From assembly GCA_025363025.1 (NCBI GenBank), contig JANYEO010000224.1, positions 1 through 13,506 on the forward strand: a stretch of 13,506 bases of DNA. The letters run 5' to 3'. Of this stretch, positions 7,615 to 13,476 are shown piece by piece; position 1 is the first letter of the stretch, and each line of letters starts with the position of its first letter. Both the position numbers and the translations under genes were made by a program. The notes beneath the pieces were generated by a model that was not told the DNA's origin, made no database searches, and saw nothing but the letters and a program-made list of their open reading frames with translations. The DNA comes from Opitutia bacterium (GTDB lineage Bacteria; Verrucomicrobiota; Verrucomicrobiia; Opitutales; JANYEO01).

Positions 7615-7740
7615 GAGAGGCCGATGCAGAATGCTTTGATTTTGAGGAATTTGTAGGACGGAGTGACGAGTGTACATACGGTACAGGGGGAATGACAACC
7701 GACCAAAAACTCAAAAGAAAAATATTATGCAACGGTCTCA
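7615..7740 (+). repeat. Palindromic repeat, copy C (abuts the SMUG1 gene)
   Basis: The left arm (7621-7646) and right arm (7710-7735) are inverted repeats with 20 of 26 matches, separated by a 63-bp centre with GAGTGTAC...GGTAC and the conserved block GACAACCGACCAAAAACTCA (7694-7713). The right arm runs into the SMUG1 gene: its terminal TCA (7738-7740) is that gene's stop codon on the minus strand. No target-site duplication is evident. Confidence 0.85.
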
Positions 7741-8463
7741 CCAAATACCTTGCGACTTCAACTGCTCTGTAACCAGTGCGCCCCAATTGCCTTTATTGGC
7801 CTGAGGGTTGGCTGGGCTTGGGTGCATTATTTGCCCATACTGAACCGGCAAATGACTTAAAACTTTTTGACAACGATTGGCCACAAGCCCGCCGACCCCA
7901 ACAACCCAAGTCGGCTTTAAGATTTTGATAACGGCTTCTAAATGAGCGTCACAAGGCTCCATCAAAGCGTTAAAAGCAGCTATAGGTAACTTATCGGGCG
8001 TATAATTGCACCCCGATGCCTCTAGAAAAAGTAGAGGACAATAATTGAGCACATAATGATCTGTAAAAAAAACCTCGGCCGTCCCAAACCGTTCCGCAAA
8101 TAAGCCCCACAAACGGCGACCACTGACCTCTGACCGGGTACACGCAAAGCCTGAAACGGGACGCTTAGGATGCTCCTTAGCTGGGCGGCTAACGGGGCCT
8201 TCTAGTTTTAAAAAATCGCGCACGGCAGCGACTTCACCAAAGGGGATGCCCGTTTGTGCCATTCCAAAAGGACCTGGATTTATGCCTAAAAAAAGCGTTT
8301 TTTTAAGCGTTGACCCATAGTGACGAATATAAGCCTCATGCACCTCCCAGGCGTAATCCAGCGGATTATAAACCATAGCCACTGGGGAAGGGAACGTCAT
8401 ACTATCTACGACTTGCCGTAGCTTCAAAGTCGCAGCTATTAAAGCTTCTGCCGTATTTTGCAT
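7738..8463 (-). CDS. smug1: SMUG1-family uracil-DNA glycosylase
   Basis: A 241-residue DNA repair enzyme that excises uracil and some oxidised pyrimidines, starting base-excision repair. Both SMUG1 signatures are present: LGINPGPFGMAQTGIPFGE (59-77), whose Asn62 corresponds to the catalytic Asn of human SMUG1, and MHPSPANPQANKG (213-225) with the catalytic His214. Human SMUG1 has Arg, not Ala, in the HPSPRNP loop, a residue linked to DNA wedging; that change here may alter damage search (inference). Length fits the family. The start ATG 8463 has TATAAG five nt upstream and no Shine-Dalgarno sequence, suggesting a leaderless mRNA. The TGA stop is also the first three bases of a repeat arm. valS follows 266 bp downstream in the same direction. 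Confidence 0.93.
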   Translation of the reverse strand: MQNTAEALIAATLKLRQVVDSMTFPSPVAMVYNPLDYAWEVHEAYIRHYGSTLKKTLFLGINPGPFGMAQTGIPFGEVAAVRDFLKLEGPVSRPAKEHPKRPVSGFACTRSEVSGRRLWGLFAERFGTAEVFFTDHYVLNYCPLLFLEASGCNYTPDKLPIAAFNALMEPCDAHLEAVIKILKPTWVVGVGGLVANRCQKVLSHLPVQYGQIMHPSPANPQANKGNWGALVTEQLKSQGIW

Positions 8464-8468
8464 GAACG

Positions 8469-8498
8469 CTTATAAAAAGACCCCTTCAACCTGCGCAA
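8469..8498 (-). promoter_or_regulatory. Promoter for the SMUG1 gene, possibly leaderless
   Basis: On the minus strand TTGCGC (8498-8493) is followed after 18 nt by TATAAG (8474-8469). The -10 box ends only 5 nt before the ATG, so transcription would begin at or next to the start codon. The -35 box is weak. Confidence 0.4.
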
Positions 8499-8574
8499 TG
8501 GTGAAAATAACCGAACGAGAAGGCCATCTCAACAACCAGTGCCTGCTGCCTTAAGGCCGAAATAGTTTTTGAGA

Positions 8575-8603
8575 TTGTGAATCCATCGATAACCCGCTTA
8601 AAT
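8575..8603 (+). promoter_or_regulatory. Promoter for the 8640-10208 gene
   Basis: TTGTGA (8575-8580) and TTAAAT (8598-8603) are separated by 17 nt, each matching four of six consensus bases. The start would be near 8610, leaving about a 30-nt leader to ATG 8640 and arguing against the GTG at 8577 as the start. Confidence 0.4.
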
Positions 8604-8639
8604 AGAAACTGTTTCGTGATTACCCTATTCCCCCAACGC

Positions 8640-10208
8640 ATGAATACCCCTACAGTTGATACCAGCGTGACGCCCGTTCCCTTTGCCGGCACTTCCCCTT
8701 CTCATATAGCAGCCGGAACTACCCCCCTCTCTACCTCGATTACAACTAGGCGCAAGGCCCTGACCATCAACCTAGATGATAACCGCTACGGCACATTTGC
8801 AGAAATTGGAGCCGGGCAGGAAGTCGCACGGAACTTCTTTCAGGTTGGTGGGGCAGCGGGAACAATTGCCAAAAGTATGTCCGCCTATGACATGACTTTT
8901 AGCGATGCTATTTACGGTAAGGCTAGGCGCTATGTATCCGATGAACGCCTCACGCAAATGCTTGAAAAAGAGTACGGCCTGCTCGTCGAACGTCTAGATG
9001 AAACCCGGGGTGATAAAACCGATTTCTTCGTATTTGCCAATACCGTCGCCGCACGGAATTTCGCAGGCACCAATGAATGCCATGGCTGGATGGGTGTTCG
9101 CTTTCAAAAAAAGACTCGCACGGCCCCCAGCGAAATTATCGTCCATGTCCGCATGCTGGATAAAACGAATCTCGGCCAACAAGAAACCTTAGGCGTCTTT
9201 GGGGTAAACCTCATTTATGGAGCCTTCTACCTCTCTGACAATCCGGATGCCTTCATTGCCTCTCTAACGGATAACTTGAAAGGACTACGCATTGAAGTCG
9301 ATATGATCGAGTTTAATGGTCCAGACTTTGACCATATCGAAAACCGCATCCTCAGCTTAAAACTTGTCGAACATGGGCTGACGAATGCCGTCATGTTTGG
9401 CCCCAACAAACACGTATTACAACCCTCCGAGGCCCTTTACAAAAAAGCCGTACTCGTGCAAAGAGGTAGCTTTAAGCCCATTACCTACGTCAATGTAGAC
9501 ATGATGCAAGGGGCTCAAAGGCAATTTCTGGAAGAAGCAGACGTGGAAGGCAAGGACGTCATCACCCTCCTGGAGCTCACTATGAACAAGCTCCAGCAAG
9601 CTGACAATACGCCAAAAAAACCAGGCAGTATTGACTATGCGGACTTTTTAGCGCGTGTAGATGCTGCATCCTCACTGGGGCACCATGTGCTGGTTTCTAA
9701 CTATTTTGAGTTCTACCGCCTCAGCGCCTACTTCAGACGCTATACACAGGAAATGATCGGACTCGTCCTCGGCATTAACACCCTCTTGCAAATCTTCAAC
9801 GAAACCTATTACAAGGCCTTAGACGGCGGTGTGCTCGAAGCTTGCGGCCGACTCTTTAAAGACAAAATACGCGTCTATGCCTACCCTATGCGTGGTAAAG
9901 GGTACATCAAATATGCGGAACTCCGCGGAGAACCCCTATCGCAAGAAATTGTCAATGATACGCATGCAGAAGCGTTGCTCACAGCTGATAATTTAAATGT
10001 GACTGACCATTTGCGAGGCCTCTATGATTACCTTAAGGACAACCGCCTCATCAAATCCGTCCACTATTTTAACCCAGATTATTTAGAAATTTTTGCCCCG
10101 GAAGTCATGCGTATGATTACTACTGGCGAAAAAGGCTGGGAACGCTTTGTGCCCCCCGCAGTTGCAAAGGCCATTGCTGAGCATTCGCTATGGGGGTATC
10201 GTAATTAA
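8640..10208 (+). CDS. Conserved soluble protein, GTFAEIGAGQEVAR family, unknown function
   Basis: A 522-residue protein from ATG 8640. Its hallmark is ALTINLDDNRYGTFAEIG and GAGQEVARNFFQVGGAAGTIAKSMSAYDM around residues 40-85. I recall this as a well-conserved bacterial family of roughly 480 residues without a demonstrated role; database names such as TonB receptor or nicotinate-nucleotide adenylyltransferase, as I remember them, do not fit this sequence. No signal peptide, no convincing membrane segment and no known catalytic motif are visible. The first 37 residues are rich in Ser, Thr and Pro and look like a lineage-specific tail. The rest is an evenly mixed alpha/beta sequence with GYIKYAELRGEPLSQEIVND and HYFNPDYLEIFAPEV near the C-terminus. 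It starts about 175 bp from the divergent SMUG1 gene and is followed by repeat copy D. A cytosolic enzyme is plausible, but no function can be assigned. Confidence 0.85.
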   Translation: MNTPTVDTSVTPVPFAGTSPSHIAAGTTPLSTSITTRRKALTINLDDNRYGTFAEIGAGQEVARNFFQVGGAAGTIAKSMSAYDMTFSDAIYGKARRYVSDERLTQMLEKEYGLLVERLDETRGDKTDFFVFANTVAARNFAGTNECHGWMGVRFQKKTRTAPSEIIVHVRMLDKTNLGQQETLGVFGVNLIYGAFYLSDNPDAFIASLTDNLKGLRIEVDMIEFNGPDFDHIENRILSLKLVEHGLTNAVMFGPNKHVLQPSEALYKKAVLVQRGSFKPITYVNVDMMQGAQRQFLEEADVEGKDVITLLELTMNKLQQADNTPKKPGSIDYADFLARVDAASSLGHHVLVSNYFEFYRLSAYFRRYTQEMIGLVLGINTLLQIFNETYYKALDGGVLEACGRLFKDKIRVYAYPMRGKGYIKYAELRGEPLSQEIVNDTHAEALLTADNLNVTDHLRGLYDYLKDNRLIKSVHYFNPDYLEIFAPEVMRMITTGEKGWERFVPPAVAKAIAEHSLWGYRN

Positions 10209-10265
10209 GAGAAAAAAGGGTAGATAATTGATTTCGGATTCTCGAGTATTTTAGAGGAAATTCAC

Positions 10266-10388
10266 AAGGCAGCTGCAGAATGCTTTAATTTTAGGGAATT
10301 TGTAGGGCGAAGCGAGCGAGTGTACGTTAGTACTCGAAGAGCGACAACCGACCAAAAACCTAAAAGTAAAGTATTCTGCAGCTGCCTT
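10266..10388 (+). repeat. Palindromic repeat, copy D (best-preserved)
   Basis: A 123-bp element whose 30-nt ends (10266-10295 and 10359-10388) are inverted repeats with 28 of 30 matches. The inner part has a GAGTGTAC-GTTA-GTACTC hairpin and GACAACCGACCAAAAAC (10343-10359), shared with copies A and C. Its outermost bases (AAGGCAGCTGCAG) differ from the GACCG-TGCA ends of the other copies, yet both ends changed together. It lies 57 bp after the stop of the preceding gene. It is followed by A residues, not T, so it is not a standard terminator on the plus strand. Confidence 0.9.
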
Positions 10389-10422
10389 AAAAAAAAGCTT
10401 GGCAAATGAAGCTCTCTTCCTA

Positions 10423-10448
10423 CGCTTCAGCCACGCTTGCCTGAAGTG
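10423..10448 (+). other. Short hairpin between repeat copy D and tRNA-Tyr
   Basis: CGCTTCAG (10423-10430) can pair with CTGAAGTG (10441-10448) across a 10-nt loop, with one G-T pair. No T tract follows. It is the only structure I see in the stretch from copy D to the tRNA gene; no convincing promoter was found there. Confidence 0.3.
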
Positions 10449-10482
10449 CTTCTGTACGTTGGGTAAGGCTTATTCATTTTGT

Positions 10483-10569
10483 GGTGGGGTAACCAAGCGG
10501 CCAAAGGATGCAGACTGTAAATCTGTTGGGGCTTCCCCTTCGAGCGTTCGAATCGCTCCCCCACCACCA
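10483..10569 (+). tRNA. tRNA-Tyr (anticodon GUA), CCA encoded
   Basis: The acceptor stem GGTGGGG (10483-10489) pairs with CCCCACC (10559-10565), followed by discriminator A and an encoded CCA (10567-10569). The anticodon stem flanks GTA at 10517-10519, a tyrosine anticodon. A long type II variable arm (GGGG-CTT-CCCC) and the T arm GAGCG-TTCGAAT-CGCTC are present. All are expected for bacterial tRNA-Tyr. obg starts 62 bp downstream. Confidence 0.97.
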
Positions 10570-10578
10570 TTGAATTAA

Positions 10579-10607
10579 AACTCTATCTTTTTGTATAAGA
10601 TGGAGTT
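10579..10607 (+). other. Hairpin between tRNA-Tyr and obg
   Basis: AACTCTATCTT (10579-10589) pairs with AAGATGGAGTT (10597-10607) over 11 positions with one G-T pair and a 7-nt loop. No T tract follows on the plus strand, so it is not a classic terminator. It lies just ahead of the obg -10 box and may affect tRNA 3' processing or obg expression. Confidence 0.5.
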
Positions 10608-10615
10608 CCAAAAGA

Positions 10616-10621
10616 TATAAT
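10616..10621 (+). promoter_or_regulatory. -10 box close to the obg start
   Basis: A perfect TATAAT ends 10 nt before the obg ATG, implying a leader of about 4 nt. TTGTAT at 10591-10596 is a weak -35 candidate with 19-nt spacing and lies inside the preceding hairpin loop. Confidence 0.45.
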
Positions 10622-10631
10622 ATTTCAAAAA

Positions 10632-11624
10632 ATGTTCGTCGACGAAATCAACGTCTCTCTAAGAGCGGGCCATGGTGGGGATGGCTGCGCTAGCTTTCGC
10701 AGGGAAAAATATATCCCCAAGGGTGGGCCAGATGGGGGGGATGGAGGAAAAGGTGGGGACATCATCCTGCTGTGTGATGCCAACCAAAACGACCTGACTC
10801 GCTATTATTACAAGGGCGAATGGGAGGCTAAAAAAGGCGAACATGGCCGGGGGAGCCAAGAAACAGGGTCCTCGGGGCAGCACCTCATATTACCCGTCCC
10901 GCCGGGTACAATTGTCTTTGACCCAGAAACAGGGCGTATGGTAACGGAGCTATTGGTAGACGGGGAGCGGGTAGTATTTTTAAAAGGAGGAAAAGGAGGG
11001 ATTGGAAATATCCACTTTAAATCCTCTATCCACCAAGCCCCAAGAGAGTTTACCTGTGGTGAGCCAGGGGAGGAAGGCACCTTCCACATGAAGCTTAAAA
11101 CCATGGCCGATATTGGCCTGGTGGGCTTCCCTAATGCAGGAAAATCTAGCCTCGTTAATGCGATTACGGATGCACGCCGCAAAACGGCGGCCTATCCCTT
11201 TACCACTCTACACCCGAGTGTCGGCATCATCCACTACCCGGCCCTGTATGAACGCCTAGCCTTGGCTGACATCCCCGGACTGATCCGTGGAGCCAGTGAA
11301 AACCGAGGGCTAGGGCACCGCTTCTTAAAACATATTGAACGCTGCCATGTTCTCGTTTTTATCTTAGATATGGCAGGAGTCGACGGGCGAGACCCCCTCG
11401 AAGATTATGCCGCCTTGCTGGACGAACTTGGCCTCTACAACACAGAATTACTAGATAAACCCCGTTTAGTAGCAGCCAACAAAATGGATGAGCCCGCAGC
11501 GCTTGAGAACCTTAAGCTATTCTCAAAAAAATATCCGAAAGTCCAGGTAATGCCCCTTTCTTGCTTACTGGGCGAAGGCCTAGAAGAGCTAAAGGCTGCT
11601 TTTTGGAAGATTTGCCGGGAGTAA
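10632..11624 (+). CDS. obg: Obg/CgtA GTPase
   Basis: A 330-residue essential-type GTPase that binds the large ribosomal subunit and acts in its assembly and in stress signalling. Seen: the glycine-rich Obg fold at the N-terminus (about 1-157, with GGDGGKGG and the KGGKGGIGN repeats). The G domain has G1 GFPNAGKS (165-172), G2 Thr191/Thr192 in FTTLHPSVG, G3 DIPG (213-216), G4 NKMD (283-286) and G5 SCLLGEG (from 310). The C-terminal OCT domain of some Obg proteins is absent, which I take as normal for this lineage. The start is fixed by the family N-terminus MFVDE. There is no Shine-Dalgarno sequence; a -10 box lies 10 nt upstream. Its last 36 bp overlap the thioesterase gene on the opposite strand. 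Confidence 0.98.
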   Translation: MFVDEINVSLRAGHGGDGCASFRREKYIPKGGPDGGDGGKGGDIILLCDANQNDLTRYYYKGEWEAKKGEHGRGSQETGSSGQHLILPVPPGTIVFDPETGRMVTELLVDGERVVFLKGGKGGIGNIHFKSSIHQAPREFTCGEPGEEGTFHMKLKTMADIGLVGFPNAGKSSLVNAITDARRKTAAYPFTTLHPSVGIIHYPALYERLALADIPGLIRGASENRGLGHRFLKHIERCHVLVFILDMAGVDGRDPLEDYAALLDELGLYNTELLDKPRLVAANKMDEPAALENLKLFSKKYPKVQVMPLSCLLGEGLEELKAAFWKICRE

Positions 11625-12020
11625 GTTTATAGCCTCCCAAAAATGTACCGGAGGGCGTAACACACGCCCTTCAACATCTACGAAGGCATGGGTTGACGTA
11701 GCCTTAGCAATAACGTCCGCCCCCCGTGAAATACGATAGGACAAGGTAAACTTAACGGATGGAGTCGGATTAATGGACACCCTTAAGGTCAACCGGTCAT
11801 CAAAGTAAGCGGGCTTATGATAATGAACCCCCACTCCCAAGACAGGCAGCCGGTAACCGGATGCCTCAAGGGCTTTATAAGATAGACCAACCGCATCGCA
11901 AAGCTCTATCCGAGCAACCTCCATCCAGGTGAGCACACTGGAGTGATGGGCAATTCCCATTTGATCCGTCTCTATATAGCGGACCCGCACCGTGGTCGAA
12001 AAGTAACGTTCGGCTGTCAT
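11589..12020 (-). CDS. Hotdog-fold acyl-CoA thioesterase (YbgC/FadM-like)
   Basis: A 143-residue 4HBT-type hotdog protein that hydrolyses acyl-CoA thioesters; substrate chain length is unknown. Seen: the active-site segment YIETDQMGIAHHSSVLTWMEVAR (15-37), where Asp19 is the family nucleophile or base and Met-Glu-x-x-Arg the usual helix, followed by alternating beta strands (VGVHYHKPAYFDDRLTLRVS and VKFTLSYRISRG) to HAFVDVEGRVLRPP. ATG 12020 is chosen because the domain begins directly; the open frame continues to 12059 and would add 13 Lys-rich residues. The gene is antiparallel to obg and its last 36 bp lie within the obg 3' end, so both genes constrain that sequence. The divergent small gene starts at 12114. 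A role in lipid or envelope metabolism is typical of the family but not shown here. Confidence 0.9.
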   Translation of the reverse strand: MTAERYFSTTVRVRYIETDQMGIAHHSSVLTWMEVARIELCDAVGLSYKALEASGYRLPVLGVGVHYHKPAYFDDRLTLRVSINPTPSVKFTLSYRISRGADVIAKATSTHAFVDVEGRVLRPPVHFWEAINLLPANLPKSSL

Positions 12021-12113
12021 TATCTTACGCTTCTTAAAAGAATAACTTATTTTAAGCAATAATGAAGGCTAGGAGCTTGCCAAAGGGGCTGTTTTTTCAA
12101 TATGCCTTAGCCC

Positions 12114-12383
12114 ATGGGAAAAATTACACCTTTTATCATTACTTGGATCTGCTACTTTTTTGCCTATGTCTCCATGATTTTAGGGGCAGGCGCAACACTG
12201 GGAGGTATTATCTACCCCATTGCGTCTCTCTTCATGGATACGGACCTCGGGATATGGACCCGCATTAGCGAAGGCATATGGCTAGGCTTCCGCTATGCAG
12301 CAGTATGGGCAGGCGGCCTCTCCATTGTTTTATGCTTTATGCAGGGGTACCGCACACAAAAAGGTTGCCCTAAACGCAGCTAA
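12114..12383 (+). CDS. Small two-helix membrane protein, unknown function
   Basis: An 89-residue protein with two hydrophobic stretches, about 5-40 (PFIITWICYFFAYVSMILGA then ATLGGIIYPIASLF) and about 57-77 (LGFRYAAVWAGGLSIVLCFM), and a short basic C-terminal tail. I do not recognise a family. The start ATG 12114 has no Shine-Dalgarno sequence. A weak promoter can be proposed (TTGCCA 12077-12082, TATGCC 12101-12106). A competing overlapping frame at 12062-12268 looks like noise. The next gene begins 3 nt after the stop, so the two are probably co-transcribed and may act together at the inner membrane (inference). Confidence 0.7.
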   Translation: MGKITPFIITWICYFFAYVSMILGAGATLGGIIYPIASLFMDTDLGIWTRISEGIWLGFRYAAVWAGGLSIVLCFMQGYRTQKGCPKRS

Positions 12384-12386
12384 AGG

Positions 12387-12902
12387 ATGCTCCAAGGCAA
12401 ACGTTTAGGCGGGTTTTTAATCGGCGCACTACTCGGCTGTGGGCTGGTCATGGTCCTGCTGCAATCCCGCCCACAGCCTGCAGGGCCCAAAGCCCTACGC
12501 CCCTGGCAAGGCCGGTTGCTATTTCTCCTCGATATGCCACCGGCTGAAGATGGCTCCTGGAAGCGCATTCGCGTTATTGAAGACCCGGGCTGGAAGCGGC
12601 CCGTACGGCTGGAAGAAACCCTAATGGACATCCCCCATCGCCAAGGCAGCCAAGTTATTGCCCGCCAAACCATGGCGGGGGACCGTGTATCAGTTGTCCC
12701 TACCGGCCCTGAAATGAAGGACCGTGCTGCAGCGTGGGTTGTAGACCATGGAGGTGTATTTTGGGAAAAACCAGAAGTGGGCCCTTGGCTCGTTGGCCTC
12801 CCAGGCGAAGGAGACGCAGTAGGCCAATTTTTGGCTACGACTTCCCAAACTGACTGTTTAAAAGCATTACCTGAACTGTTAACCGACCCAACAGCCCGTT
12901 AA
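12387..12902 (+). CDS. Membrane-anchored or exported protein, unknown function
   Basis: A 171-residue protein with a short basic start (GKR), then a hydrophobic stretch at 8-26 (GGFLIGALLGCGLVMVLLQ), and a soluble remainder predicted outside the cytoplasm, rich in Pro, Gly and Trp. LLGC at 15-18 resembles a lipobox, but the hydrophobic run continues past Cys18, so a membrane anchor is more likely than a lipoprotein signal. I recognise no family. ATG 12387 lies 3 nt after the preceding stop (TAA-AGG-ATG), indicating an operon and possibly translational coupling. A short stem AAGCC/GGCTT lies just after the stop but lacks a T tract. Confidence 0.72.
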   Translation: MLQGKRLGGFLIGALLGCGLVMVLLQSRPQPAGPKALRPWQGRLLFLLDMPPAEDGSWKRIRVIEDPGWKRPVRLEETLMDIPHRQGSQVIARQTMAGDRVSVVPTGPEMKDRAAAWVVDHGGVFWEKPEVGPWLVGLPGEGDAVGQFLATTSQTDCLKALPELLTDPTAR

Positions 12903-12920
12903 CAATAAAAGCCTGTTGGC

Positions 12921-12949
12921 TTGACAAAAAAAAGCTATGTGCATTCAAT
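12921..12949 (+). promoter_or_regulatory. Sigma-70 promoter for doxX
   Basis: A perfect -35 TTGACA (12921-12926), a 17-nt spacer, and TTCAAT (12944-12949, four of six). Transcription would begin near 12956, giving a leader of about 27 nt. This is the best promoter in the window and separates doxX from the preceding pair. Confidence 0.7.
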
Positions 12950-12982
12950 GCTCACTTCTTTTTATCCCCTCCCCTGTTTCCT

Positions 12983-13414
12983 ATGACTCCTTGTTTTCTC
13001 CGCAAACCTGATATTGGTATTTTCTTATTTCGTCTCACCGCAGGCGGCCTCATGCTGACTCACGGGGTACAAGGCCTCATGGGGGGTGAAGCCACCTGGG
13101 GTTATTTAGGGCAAGTTATGGCCAATATAGGCATTACATTTGCGCTGCCTATGTGGGGGCTCTTAGCCGTTATTTCTCAGGCTTTCGGAGGGCTCTGTTT
13201 TCTCCTCGGGCTCTTCTTCCGCTCCGCTTGTGTATTTTTAGCGGCCACAATGGGAATGGCTATTGTTTATCACATAAACAAAGGTGAATCCCTAACCCAA
13301 GAGGGCGGCCAAGCCTTGCTCTACTTTTGCACATTTATTGCCTTCATTTTTATTGGCCCAGGGGCCATAAGTGTCTGCAAAGACAGCTGCTGTGATAAAC
13401 CCTGCAAAGTGTAA
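12983..13414 (+). CDS. DoxX-family membrane protein
   Basis: A 143-residue inner-membrane protein of the DoxX family, four-helix proteins linked in some bacteria to redox or sulfur metabolism but without one general function. Seen: the N-terminal pattern IGIFLFRLTAGGLMLTHGVQGLMGG (11-35), helices at about 57-78, 81-97 and 110-130, and the Gly/His/Phe-rich loops usual for the family. The C-terminus carries four cysteines in a short hydrophilic tail (132, 136, 137, 141; CKDSCCDKPC), which I do not regard as a standard family element and which could bind metal or form disulfides. It appears monocistronic, with a strong promoter at 12921-12949 and a terminator at 13442-13476. The start ATG 12983 has no Shine-Dalgarno sequence. 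Confidence 0.88.
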   Translation: MTPCFLRKPDIGIFLFRLTAGGLMLTHGVQGLMGGEATWGYLGQVMANIGITFALPMWGLLAVISQAFGGLCFLLGLFFRSACVFLAATMGMAIVYHINKGESLTQEGGQALLYFCTFIAFIFIGPGAISVCKDSCCDKPCKV

Positions 13415-13441
13415 GAAGCCTACGAATTCACTTTAAAACAG

Positions 13442-13476
13442 AAGACCCTTGCCAATCAGGGGTCTTTTCGCTTTTT
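13442..13476 (+). terminator. Rho-independent terminator after doxX
   Basis: AAGACCCTT (13442-13450) pairs with AGGGGTCTT (13458-13466) over nine positions with one G-T pair and a 7-nt loop, followed by TTCGCTTTTT. It lies 27 nt past the doxX stop. Confidence 0.85.

Noticed and set aside
10266..10388. Repeat copy D as a rho-independent terminator
   Set aside because: The stem is far longer than usual and is followed by A residues on the plus strand; on the minus strand no T tract follows either.
10808..11182. Antisense frame of 124 codons inside obg
   Set aside because: It is a shadow of the glycine- and proline-rich obg coding sequence, without signals of its own.
12021..12059. Upstream ATG for the thioesterase
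   Set aside because: It adds a Lys-rich stretch before the domain; homologous proteins begin close to the ETDQMG segment.
12062..12268. Alternative open frame overlapping the 12114-12383 gene
   Set aside because: It has a low-complexity His/Tyr/Cys-rich translation. The competing frame has two clean membrane helices and sits 3 nt from the next gene.
12908..12921. Stem AAGCC/GGCTT after the 12387-12902 gene as a terminator
   Set aside because: It has only five base pairs and is followed by GACAAAAAAA, not T residues.
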